Shown here one piece after another: positions 44,951 through 57,045 of a stretch of DNA of 64,000 nt. The translations under genes and the position numbers were made by a program. The notes beneath the pieces are model-generated. The model worked only from the letters and a program-made list of their open reading frames with translations. It was not told the origin of the DNA and did no database searches. Within the stretch, counting starts at the first letter, position 1, and every line of letters begins with the position of its first letter. The stretch is from NCBI GenBank assembly GCA_037974665.1, contig CM075773.1:29977853-30041852 (forward strand), written 5' to 3'. The DNA comes from Ehretia macrophylla. Lineage: Eukaryota; Streptophyta; Magnoliopsida; Boraginales; Ehretiaceae.

Positions 44951-47900
44951 AATGGTTCAGGTTGTCGTCCTTCTCGCCGCTCACGACGTACGATCCGGGA
45001 CAGAAAAATTACGCAAAAGAACAAAAGTGTCCCGAAACTGATGAAAACGTTCAATTTTGGACTTCAAAAATTGTGGCATCGGAGCAGGCTTTTTGCCCCC
45101 ATCCTACAGCTCTTGGAGAGCTTTCCAACGGTATGTTGTGCGCCGCATAACCCCTTAGGGATCCAAAGTTATGGGCCCCGGAGCGACAACTACCTGTCCC
45201 CAAGCCCCCCACCCTCTGTTTGCCGCCCTAGCCTCTACGTTAAGTGAACTTGTCTTGCCCAAAGTGCCGTGAGATTCGGTAATATAAATGTGATGGATTC
45301 GGTTGTCGTCCTTTTCGCGGCTCACGATGTACGATCTGTGACAGAAAAACAGCGCAAAAGAAGTAAAGTGTCTCGAAACTGAGGAAAATGTTCGATTTTG
45401 GACTCCGAAAATAGTGGCAGCCAAGCAGTATAGGTGCCCCCATCGTAGAACTCTCAGAGAGCTTTCAAACGGTATGTTGTGCCCCATGTAACTCCTTACG
45501 GATCAAAAGTTATGGGCACCGGAGCGATGGATACCTAGTCACAAGCACCATGCCCTCTGTTTCCGGGCCCAGCCTCTACGTGAAGTGAAGTTGTGTTGCC
45601 CAAGGTGCCATGTGATTTAGTAATAAAAATGTGATGGATTAGGTTGTCGTTGTTTTCGCGGCTCACGATGTATGATACGGTACGAAAAAATAGCGCAAAA
45701 GAAGAAAAGTTTCCCGAAACTTATGAAAATGTTCTATTTTGTGCTACAAAAAAGGTACAGTCGAGTAGGTTTGTTGTCCCTATCGTAGAGCTCTCAGAGA
45801 GCTTTCCAATGGTATGCTGTGCGCCGCGTAACTCCTTATGGATCAAAAGTTATGGGCACCGGAGCGATGGTTGCCTGGTCATAAGCCCCACGCCCTCTGT
45901 TTGCGGGCCCGGCCTCTATGTGAAGTGAAGTTGTCTTGCACAAGGTACCGTGTGATTCAGTAATAGAAATGTGATAGACTATGTTGTCGTTCTTTTCGCG
46001 GCTCACAACATATGATCCAAGATGGAAAAACAACGCAAAAGAAGAAAAGTCTCCCGAAACTGATGAAAACAATCAATTTTGGGCTTTAAAAATAGGCGCA
46101 GCTGAGTAGGGTTGGTACCAACGTCGTAGAGCTCTCATAGAGCTTTCCAACAGTATGTTGTGCGCCGCGTAACTCCTTACGGATCAAACGTTATGGGCAC
46201 TGGAGCGACGAATACCCGGTCACAATTCCCATACCATCACTTTGTAGGCCCAGCCTCTACGTGAAGTGAAGTTGTCTTGCCCAAGCTACCATGGGATTCA
46301 GTAATAGAAATGTGGTGGATTAGGTTGTTGTCCTTTTTGCGGCTCAAGACGTACGATCCGGGACAGAAAAACAGAGGAAAAGAAGAAAAGTGTCCCGAAA
46401 TAGATGAAAACGTTCAATTTTGGTTATCGAAAATAGGCGCAGCTAAGCAAGCTTGGTACCCCCGTCGTAGACCTCGCGGATAGCTTTCCAACGGTATGTT
46501 ATGCACCATGTAACTCCTTACTGATCAAAAGTTATGGGCACCGGAGCAACGGATACCTGGTGACAAGCCCCACACCATCGGTTTACGGGCCCAGCTTCTA
46601 TGTGAAATGAAGTTGTCTTTCCCAAGGTACTGTGGGATTCGATAATAGAAATGTGATGGATTAGGTTGTCGTCCGTTTTACGGATCACAACGTACGATCC
46701 GGGACGGAAAAATAATTCAAAATGAAGAAAAGTGTCCCGAAACTAATGACAACATTTAATTTTCAGCTCCGAAAATTGGCGCAGCCAAGCAGGCTTGCTA
46801 CACCCATTGTAGAGCTCTCGGAGGGATTTCCAACGGAATGTTGTACGCCACAAAACTCTTTACGGATCAAAAGTTATGGGCACCGGAGGGACGGATACCT
46901 AGTCATAAGCCCCACGCCCTCGGTTTACGGGCTTGGCAACTACGTGAAGTGAAGTTGTCTTGCCCAAGGTACCGTGTGATTCGGTAATAGAAATGTGATG
47001 GATTAGGTTGTCGTCTTTTTCATGGCTCACAACGTACGATCTGGGATGGAAAAACGATGCAAAAGAAGAAAAGTGTCTCGAAATTGATGAAAACATCCGA
47101 TTTTGGGCTTTGAAAATAGGGCCATCCGATTAGGCTTGGTGCCCACATCGTAGAGCTGTCGGAGAGCTTTCTAATAGTTTGTTGTGCACCGTATAACTCC
47201 TAATGGATCAAAAGTTAAAGGCACCGGAGCAACGGATACCTGGTCACAAGCCCCACGCCCCCTGTTTGTGGGCCCAGCCTCTACGTGTAGCGAAGTTGTT
47301 TTGCCTATGGTGCCATGGGATTTGGTAATAGAAATGTGATGGATTAGGTTGTCGTCCTTTTCGACGCTCACGACGTACGATCCGGGATAGAAAAATAGCA
47401 CAAAAGAAGAAAAGTGTCCTGAAACTGATGAAAATGTTCAATTTTGGATTTCGAAAATAGCGGCATCCCAACAGGCTTGGTGCCCCCGTCGTAGAGCTCT
47501 CAGAGAGCTTTCCAACGGTATGTTGTGCGCTGCGTAACTCCTTACGGATCAAAAGTTATAGGCACCGGACCGACGGATACCTGGTCACAAGCCGCACGCC
47601 CTCGGTTTGTGGGCCCAGCTTCTTCGTGAAGTGAAGTTGTCTTGCCCAAGTTTCCGTGGCATTCGGTAATAGAAATGTGATGGATTAGGTTGTCGTCCCT
47701 TTCGCGGCTCAAGACGTATGATTCGGGATAGAAAAACATCGCAAAAGAAGAAAAGTATCCCGAAACTGATGAAAACGTTCAATTTTGGTGACCAAAAACA
47801 GGCACAGCTGAGTAGGCTTTTTCTCCTTGTCGTAGACCTCTCGGATAGCTTTCCAACGGTATGTTGTGCGTCGTGTAACTCCTTACGGATCAAAAGTTAT

Positions 47901-50900
47901 GGGCACCGGAGCAACGGATACCTAGTCACAAACCCCACGCCTTCCATTTGTTGGCCCAGCCTCTACGTCAAGTGAAGTTTTCCTGCATTAGGTGTCGTGT
48001 GATTAGGTAATAGAAATGAGATGGATTAGGTTGTCGTCCTTTTCGCGGCTCAAGACGTACGATCCGGGATGAAAAAAACAGCGCAAAAAAAGAAAAATGT
48101 CTCAAAACTTATGAAAATGTTCGATTTTGGGGTCTAAAAACACGCACAACCGAGAAAGCTAGGTACCCCGATCGTACAGCTCTCAGAGTGCTTTCCAATG
48201 GTATGCTGTGCGCCGTGTAACTCCTTACGGATCAAAAGTTATAGGCACCGGAACAACGGATACCTGGTCACAATCCCAACTCCCTCGGTTTGCGGGCCCA
48301 GCCTCTACATGAAGTGAAGTTGTCTTGCCCAAGTTGTCGTGTGATTCGGTAATAGAAATGTGATGGATTAGGTTGTTGCCCTTTTCGCGGCTCACGACAT
48401 ACGATCCGGGATGAAAAAATAGCGTAAAAGAAGAATAGTGTCCCAAAACTTATGAAAATGTTTGATTTTGGGCTCCAAAAACAGGGGCAGCCGAGCAGGC
48501 TAGGTGCCTCCATCGTAGAGCTCTCAGAGAGCTTTGCAACTGTATGATGTGCGCCACGTAACTCCATACAGATCAAAAGTTATAGGCACCAGAGCGACGG
48601 ATCCCTGGACCCGAGCCCCACGCCCTTGGTTTGCGGGCCCTGCCTCTACGTGAAGTGAAGTTGTCTTGCCCAAGGTGCCGTGGGATTCGGTAATAGAAAT
48701 GTGATGGATTAGGTTGTCATCCTTTTCGCGGCTCATGACATACGATCCGGGACTGAAAAATAGAGCAAAAGAAGAAAGTGTCCCGAAATTGATGAAAATA
48801 TTCGATTTTGGACTCCAAAAATAGTGGCAACTGAGCAGGCTTGGTGTCCCCGTCGTAGAGCTCTCCGAGGGCTTTCCAACGGTATGTTGTGCGCCGCGTA
48901 ACTCCTTACGGATCCAAAGTTATGGGCACTGAAGCGATGAATAACTGGTCACAAGCCCCACGCCCTCTGTTTGCGGGCCCAGCCTCTACGTTAAGTGAAG
49001 TTGTCTTGCCCAAGGTGCAGTGTGATTCGGTAATAGAAATGTGATGGATTAGGTTGTCGTCCTTTTCAGGGCTCACGACGTACGATCCGCGACAAAAAAA
49101 CAGCACAAAAGAAGAAAAGTGTCCCAAACCTGATGAAAACATTCAATTTTAGACTCTGAAAATAGTGGCAGCAGAGCAGGCTAGGTGCCCCCATCATAGA
49201 GCTCTCAGAGAGCTTTCCAATGGTATGTTGTGCGCCGCGTAACTCCTTGCGGATCCAAAGTTATGGGCACCGGAGCGACAGATACCTGGTCACAAGCCCC
49301 ACGCCCTCTGTTTGCGGGCCCAGCCTCTACGTTAAGTGAAGCTGTCTTGCCCAAGGTTCCATGTGATTTAGTAATAGAAATGTGATGAATTAGGTTATCT
49401 TCCTTTTCGCGACTCACGACGTATGATCCGGGATAGAAAAATAGCTCAAAAAAAGAAAAGTGTCTCGAAATTGATGAAAACGTTCGATTTTGTGCTCTGA
49501 AAATATGCACAGCCGAGCAGGCATGGTCCCCCCGTCGTAGAGTTCTCAGAGAGCTTTCCAACGGTATGTTGTGCGCCGCGTAACTCCTTACGGATCCAAA
49601 TTTATGGGCACCGGTGCGACGGATACCTGGTCACAAGCCCCACGCCCTCTGTTTGTGGGCCGAGCCTTAACGTGAAGTGAAGTTTTCTTGCCCAAGGTGT
49701 GGTGTGAATCACTAATAAAAATGTGATGGATAAGGTTGTCGCCCTTTTCGCAAGTCACGACGTACGATCCAGCACAGAAAAACAGCACAAAAGAAGAAAA
49801 GTGTCCTAAAACTTATGAGAATGTTCGATTTTGGGCATAAAAAACAAGCGCAACCGAGCAGGCTGGGTGCCCCCATCGTAGATCTCTCGGAGAGTTTTCA
49901 AACTGTATACTGTGCACCGCATAACTCTTTACGGATCAAAAGTTATGGGCACCGGAGCGACGGATACCTGGTCACAAGCCCCACGCCCTCTGCTTGCGGT
50001 CCCACCCTCTACGTGAAGTGAAGTTGTCTTGCCCAAGGTGCCGTGTGATTCGGTAATAGAAATGTGATGGATTAGGTTGTCGTCCTTTTCAACGCTCACG
50101 ACGTACGATTAGGGACGAAAAAACCTCGCAAAAGAAGAAAACTATTACAAAACTTATAAAAATATTCAATTTTAGGCTGCAAAAATAGGCGCGACTGAGC
50201 AGGCTAGTTGCCCCCATCGTAGAACTCTCGGAGAGCCTTCCAACGGTATGCTTTCCGCCGCGTAACTTCTTACAGATCAAAAGTTATGGGCACCAGAGCG
50301 ACGAATACCTGGTCACAAGCCCCACGCCCTCGGTTTGTGAGCCCATCCCCTACGTGAAGTGAAGTTGTCTTACACAACGTGCCGTGGGATTCGGTAATAA
50401 AAATGTGATGGATTAGGTTGTTGTCCATTTCGCGACTCACGACGTACGATCCGGGATAAAAAAATAGCGCAAAAGAAGAAATGTGTCCCGAAATTGATGA
50501 AAACGTTCGATTTTGTACTCCAAAAATAGGCGCAGCTAAGCAGGCTTGCTTCCCCTATTGTAGAGCTCTTGGGGAGCTTTTCAACGGTATGTTGTACGCC
50601 TCATAACTCCTTATGGATCAAAAGTTATAGGCACCAGAGCGACGGATACCATGCCCTCAGTTTGCGGGCCCACCCTCTATGTGAACTGAAGTTGTCTTGC
50701 CAAAGGTGCCGTGTGATTCGGTAATAGAAATGTGATGGATTAGGTTGTCGTCCTTTTCGCGGCTCACAACAAATGATCCGGGACAGAAAAAAAGCGCCAA
50801 AGAAGAAAAGTGTCCCAAAACTGATAAAAATGATCAATTTTGTTCTCTGAAAATAGGCGCAGACGAGCAAGATTGGTGCCCACGTCGTAGAGCTCTCGGA

Positions 50901-52750
50901 GAGCTTTCTAATGGTATGCAGTGCGCCGCATAACTCCTTGTGGATCAAAAGTTATAGGCACTGGAGCGACGGAGACCTGGTCCCAAGCCCCACGCCCTCG
51001 GTTTGTGGGCCCAGCCTCTACGTGAAGCGAAGTTGTCTTGCCCTAGGAGCCGTGGAATTCGGTAATAGAAATGTGATTGATTAGGTTGTCGTCCTTTTCA
51101 CGGCTCACGACGTACGTTTCTGGACGGAAAACAGCGCAAAAGAAGAAAAGTATCCCGAAACTGATGAAATCATTCGATTTTGGACTACGAAAAATAGTGG
51201 CATCCCAGCAGGCTTGCTATCCTCATCGTAGAGCTCTCGGAGAGCTTTTCAACGGTATGCTGTGTGCCGCATAACGCCTTACGGATTCTAAGTTATGGGC
51301 ACCGGAGCGACGGATACCTGGAAACAAGTCCCACACCCTCTGTTTGCGGGCCCAGCCTCTACGTTAAGTGAAGTTGTCTTGCCCAAGGTGTCTTGTGATT
51401 CGGTAATAGAAATGTAATGGATTAGGTTGTCGTCCATTTCGCGGCCCACAACGTACGATTCGGAACAAAAAAACAGCGCAAATGAAGAAAAGTATCCTGA
51501 ACCTGATGAAAACGTTCAATTTTGGACTTCGAAATAGTTACAACCGAGCAGGCTAGGTGCTCCCAACGTAGAACTCTCGGAAAGCTTTCCAACGGTATGT
51601 TGTGAGCTGCGTAACTCCTTACGGATCAAAAGTTATGGGCACCGGAGCGACGGATACCTGGTCACAAGCCCCACGCCCTATGTTTGCGGGCCAAACCTCT
51701 ACGTTAAGTGAAGTTGTCTGTCGTCCTTTTCGCAGCTCACGACGTACAATCCAAGATAAAAAAACAGTACAAAAGAAGAAAAGTATCCCAAACCTGATGA
51801 AAACGTTCAATTTTGGACTCCAAAATAGTTGTAGCCGAGCAGGCTAGGTGTCCCCATCGTAGAGCTCTCGGAGAGCTTTCCAACGGTATGCTGTGTGTCG
51901 TATAACTCCATACGGATCAAAAGTTATGGGCACCGGTACGACGGAGACCTGGTCACAAGCCCCACGCCCTCTGTTTGCGGGCCCATCCTCTACGTATAGT
52001 GAAGTTGTCTTGCCGAAGGTGCCGTGTGATTCGGTAGTAGAAATGTGATGGATTAGGTTGTCGTACTTTTTGCGGCTCACGACGTATGATTAGGGACGGA
52101 AAAACAACACAAAAGAAGAAAAATGTCCCGTAACTGATGAAAACGTTCAATTTTGTACTCTAAGAATAGGCACAGTCTAGCAGGCTTGCTGCCCCCATCG
52201 TAGAGCTCTCAGAGAGCTTTCCAACGGCATGCTGTGCGTCGTGTAACTTTTTACGAATCAAAAGTTATGGGCACCGGAGCGACGGATACCTGGTCACTAG
52301 CCCCATGCCCTTTGTTTGCAAGCCCAGCCTCTACGTGAAGTGAAGTTGTCCTACACAGGGTGCCGTGTTATTCGGTAATAGAAATGTGATGGATTAGGTT
52401 GTCGTCCTTTTCGCGGCTCAGAACGTACGATCCAGGATGGAAAACAATGCAAAAGAAGAAAAGTGTCCCAAAACTGATGAACACGTTCGATTTAGGGTTC
52501 TAAAAATAGGTGCAGCCGAGCAGACTTGGTGACCACGTCGTAGAGCTCTCGTAGAGCTTTCCAACGGTATGCTGTGCGCCGCATAACTCCTTATGGATCA
52601 AAAGTTATAGGCACCGGAGGGACGGATACCGGGTCACAAGCCCTACGCCCTCTATTTGTGGGCCCAGCCTCTACATGAAGTGAAGTTATCTTGCCCGAGG
52701 TGCCATGGGATTCGGTAATGAAAATTTGATGGATTAGGTTGTCGTCCTTT
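44600..52750. repeat. Higher-order repeat segment, copy 2 of the ~10.2-kb duplication
   Basis: The counterpart of 33400-43050, with markers at 44953, 45741, 47656, 49815, near 50858, near 51601 and near 52528. Similarity is very high in places: around 51601 and 41399 about 110 bp differ at about one position. A monomer near 51718 lacks about 80 bp that copy 1 retains, and copy 1 has deletions near 37985 and 39075 that copy 2 lacks, so both copies have changed since duplication. Confidence 0.75.
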
Positions 52751-53223
52751 TCACGGCTCATGACGTACGATCCGGGACGAAAAAATAGAGCAAAAGAAGA
52801 AAAATATCCCGAAAATGATGAAAACGTTGATTTTGTGCTCCGAAAATAAGTGCAGTCAAGCTGGCTTGGTGCCCTCGTCGTAGAGCTCTTGGAGAGCTTT
52901 CCAACGGTATACTGTGGGCCGAGTAACTCTTTACGGATCCAAAGTTATGGGCACAGGAGCAACGGATACCTGGTAACAAGCCCCGCACCCTCTGTTTGCG
53001 GGCCCAACCTCTACGTTAAGTGAAGTTGTCTTTCCCAAGGTGCAGTGTGATTCGGTAATAGAAATGTGATGGATTAGGTTGCCGTCCTTTTCGCGGCTCA
53101 CAACGTACGGTCCGGGACAGAAAAATAGCGCAAAAGAAGAAAAGTATCCCGAACCTGATGAAAAAGTTCAATTTTGGACTCTGAAATAGTTTCAGCCTAG
53201 CAGGCTAGGTGCTCCCATCGTGG

Positions 53224-53238
53224 AGCACTCAAAGTGCT
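53224..53238. repeat. Dyad variant with matching changes in both arms
   Basis: AGCACTC-A-AAGTGCT. The fourth base of the left arm changed from T to A and its partner in the right arm from A to T, so that pair is kept, while the innermost pair is lost. A single case, so it may be chance. Confidence 0.55.
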
Positions 53239-53547
53239 TTCCAACAGAATACTGTGCGCCGCGTAACTCCTTACGGATCAAAAGTTATGGTCACCGGAGC
53301 GACGGACCTAGTCACAAGCCCCACGCCCTCTGTTTGCGGGCCCAGCATCAACGTGAAGTGAAGTTGTCTTGCCCAAGGTGCCATGTAATTCGGTAATAGA
53401 AATGTGATGGATTAGGCTGTCGTCCTTTTAGAAGCTCACAACGTACGATCCGGGACGGAAAAACAGCACAAAAGAAGAAAAGTATCCCGAAACTAATGAA
53501 AAAGTTTGATTTTGTGCTCTGAAAATAGGCACAGTCTAGCAGGCTTG

Positions 53548-53563
53548 CCCCCCCCCCCCCCCC
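53548..53563. repeat. 16-base C homopolymer inside a monomer
   Basis: Other monomers have GCTTGCTGCCCCCATCG here. This one has GCTTG followed by 16 C and then ATCG. It could be a true slippage expansion or a sequencing or assembly artefact. Confidence 0.9.
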
Positions 53564-53639
53564 ATCGTAGACCTCTCGGAGGGCTTTCCAACGGTATGCT
53601 GTGCGCCGCATAACTCTTTACGGATCAAAAGTTATGTGC

Positions 53640-55340
53640 ACCAGAGAGACGGATGCCTGGTCACAAGCCCCATGCCCTCTGTTTGCAAGCCCAGCCTCTA
53701 CGAGAAGTGAAGTTGTCCTGTACAATGTGCCGTGTTATTCGATAATAGAAATGTGATGTAATTGGTTGTCGTCCTTTTCGTGACTCACGACGTACGATCC
53801 TAGACGGAAAAACAGCAGAAAAGAAGAAAAGTGTCCCAAAACTGATGAAAACGTTCGATTTTGTACTCTGAAAGCAGGCACAGCCTAGCAAGCTTGCTGC
53901 CCCCATTGTAGAGCTCTCGGAGAGCTTTCCAACGGTATGCTGTGCGGCACGTAACACCTTACGGATCGAAAGTTATGGGCACCGGAGTGACGGATACCTG
54001 GTCACAAGCCCTACGCCATCTGTTTGCGGGCCTAGCCTCTACGTTAAGTGAAGTTGTCTTGCCCAAAGTGCCGTGTGATTCGGTAATAGAAATGTGATGG
54101 ATTAGGTTATTGTCCTTTTCGTGGCTCACAACGTACGATCTGGGACAGAAAAATAGCGCAAAAGAAGAAAAGTGACCCGAACCTATTGAAAACATTCGAT
54201 TTTGAAATCCAAAAATAGTGGCAACCGAGCAAGCTAGGTGCCCCTATCGTAGAGCTCTCAGAGAGCTTTCAAACGGTATGCTGTGCGCCGTGTAACTCCC
54301 TATGGATCAAAAGTTATGGGCACCGGAACGACAGATACCTAGTTACAATCCCCACACCCTCTGTTTGCGGGCCCAGCCTCTACGTGAAGTGAAGTTGTCT
54401 TGCCCAAGGTGCCGTGTGATTCGGTAATAGAAATATGATAGTTAGGTTGTCGTCTTTTTCGCGGCTCACGACGTACGATACTGGACGAAAAAATAGCGTA
54501 AAAGAAGAAAATTATCCAAAAACTAATGAAAATGTTCAATTTTGGGTTCTGAAAATAGGCATAGCGGAGCAGGCTTGGTGCCCATGCCATAGAGCTCTCA
54601 AAGAGGTTTCCAACGGTATGCTTTGCGCCGCATAACTCCTTGTGGATCAAAAGTTATAGGCACCGGAGCGACAGATACTTGGTCACAAGCCCCGCAAACT
54701 CTATTTGCGGGCTCAGCCTCTACGTGACGTGAAGTGGTCTTGCCCATGATGCCGTAGGATTCGGTAATAGAAATGTGATGGATTAGGTATCGTCCTCTTC
54801 GCAGCTCACGACGTACGATCCAGGACAGAAAAACAGCGTGAAAGAAGAAAAGTATCACGAAACTGATGAAAACGTTCAATTTTTGACTCTGAAAATTATG
54901 GCAGCCGAGCAGGCTCTATGCCCCTGTCGTAGAGCCCTCAGTGAGCTTTCCAACGGTATGCTGTGCGCTGCGTAACTCCTTACGGATCCAAAGTTATGGG
55001 CACCGGAGCGACGGATAACTGGTTACAAGCCCCACGCCCTCTGTTTGTTGGCCCAGCCTCTATGTTAAGTGAAGTTGTCTTGCCCAAGGTGCCGTGTGAT
55101 TCGGTAATAGAAATGTGATGGATTAGGTTGTCGTCCTTTTTGCGGCTCACGACGTACGATCCGGGACGAAAAAAAAACATAAAGGAAGAAAAGTGTCCTG
55201 AAACTAATGAAATAGTTTGATTTTGTGTTATGAAAATTGGCACAGTCGAGCAGGCTAGTTACCCCCAACGTAGCGCTCTCGGAGAGCATTCCAACGGTAT
55301 GTTGTGCGCCGCATAACTCTTTACAGATCAAAAGTTATGT
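53640..55340. repeat. Five-monomer (1.70-kb) higher-order unit, copy A1
   Basis: Markers such as GTCCTG-ACAATGTGCCGTGTTATTC, GCCTAGCAAGCTTGCTGCCCCC (53884) and GAAAACATTCGATTTTGAAATCC recur 1,703 bp later in 55341-57045 and again about 6,472 bp later near 60353. Includes the ATGATAGTTAGG monomer (near 54435) and a hairpin-variant monomer (54691). Ends are approximate. Confidence 0.75.
54691..54711. repeat. Hairpin-variant monomer, perfect inverted repeat
   Basis: CCCGCAAA-CTCTA-TTTGCGGG has perfect 8-bp arms and a 5-base loop. The right arm is the normal monomer sequence. The left arm replaces the usual CACGCCC word with the reverse complement of the right arm. Confidence 0.88.
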
Positions 55341-57045
55341 TCACCGGAGCGACGGATGCCTGGTCACTAGCCCCACGCCCTCTGTTTGCAAGCCCAGCCT
55401 CTATGTGAAGTGAAGTTGTCCTGCACAATGTGCCGTGTTATTCAGTAATAGAAATGTGATGGAATCGGTTGTCGTCCTTTTCGCGGCTCACGACGTACGA
55501 TCCTGGATGGAATAACAGCGCAAAGGAAGAAAAGTATCCCGAAACTGATGAAAACATTCGATTTTGTACTCTAAAAACAGGCACAGCCTATCAAGCTTGC
55601 TGCCCCCATTGTAGAGCTCTCGGAGAGCTTTCCCACAATATGTTTTGCACCGCGTAACTCCTTACAGATCAAAATTTATGGGCACCGGAGCGACAGATAC
55701 TTGGTCATAAGCCCCACTCCCTCTATTTGCGAGCCCAGCCTCTACATGAAGTGAAGTTCTCTTGCCCAAAGTACCGTGTAATTCGGTAATAGAAATGTGA
55801 TGGGTTAGGTTATCGTCCTCTTCGCGGCTCACAACGTACGATCCGGGACAGAAAAATAGCGCAAAAGAAGAAAAGTAACCCGAACCTGTTGAAAACATTC
55901 AATTTTGAAGTCTAAAAATAGTGGCAACCGAGCAAGCTAGGTGCCCCTATAGTAGAGCTCTCGGAGAGCTTTCCAACGATATGCTGTGCACCGCGTAGCT
56001 CCCTATAGATCAAAAGTTATGGGTACTGGAACGACGGATACCTAGTCACAAGCCCCAGACCCTCTATTTGCGGGCCCAGTCTCTACGTCAAGTGAAGTTG
56101 TCTTGCCCAAGGTGCCGTGTGATTCGGTAATAGAAATGTAATAGATTGGGTTGTCGTCCTTTTTGCGGCTCAAGACGTACGATCCGGAAAGGAAACACAG
56201 CACAAAAGAAGAAAATTGTCCTAAAATTGATGAAAATGTTAAATTTTGGGTTCTGAAAATAGCCGTAACCAAGCAGGCTTGGTTCCCACGTCGTAGAGCT
56301 CTCGGAGAGCTTTCCAACGATATACTGTGTGCTGCATAACTCCTTATGGATCAAAAGTTATAAGCACCGGAGCGAAGGATACCTAGTCACAAGCCCCGCA
56401 AACTCTATTTGCGGGCTCAACCTTCTACGTGAAGTGAAGTTGTCTTGCCCAAGGTGCCGTGGGATTCGGTAATAGAAATGTGATGGATTAGGTTGTCTTC
56501 TTTTTCGCTGCTCACGACGCAGGATCCGGGACAGAAAAGCAGCGCAAAAGAAGAAAAGTGTCCCGAAACTAATGAAAACGTTCGATTTTTTGCTCTGAAA
56601 ATTATGGCAGCTGAGCCGGCTTTATGCCCCTGTCGTAGAGCTCTCGGAGAGATTTCCAACGGTATATTGTGCGCCGTGTAACACCTTACACATCCAAAGT
56701 TATGGGCACAAGAGCGACGGATACCTCGTAACAAGCCCCACGCCCTCTGCTTGCGGGCCCAGCCTCTACGTTAAGTGAAGTTGTCTTGCCCAAGGTGCAG
56801 TGTGATTCGGTAATAGAAATGTGATGGATTAGGTTGTCGTCCTTTTCGCGGCTCACGGCGTACGATTCGCGACAAAAAAATAGTACAAAAGAAGAAAAGT
56901 GTCCCGAACCTGATGAAAACGTTCGATTCTGGACACCGAAATAGTTGCAGCCAAGCAGGCTATGTGCCCCCATCGTAGAGCTCTCAGAGAGCTTTCCAAC
57001 GATATGCTATGCGCCGCATAATGTCTTACGGATCAAAAGTTATGG
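55341..57045. repeat. Five-monomer (1.70-kb) higher-order unit, copy A2
   Basis: The tandem neighbour of A1 and very close to the unit at 60110-61815 (offset about 4,769 bp). Shared runs include GATCCTGGATGGAATAACAG, GGCACAGCCTA-CAAGCTTGCTG, AAGTAACCCGAACC, GCCCCTATAGTAGAG and GATTCTGGACACCGAAATAG. Confidence 0.75.
56395..56415. repeat. Hairpin-variant monomer, perfect inverted repeat
   Basis: CCCGCAAA-CTCTA-TTTGCGGG. It is 4,768 bp before the copy at 61163, so it is part of the 14-monomer unit. Confidence 0.88.
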
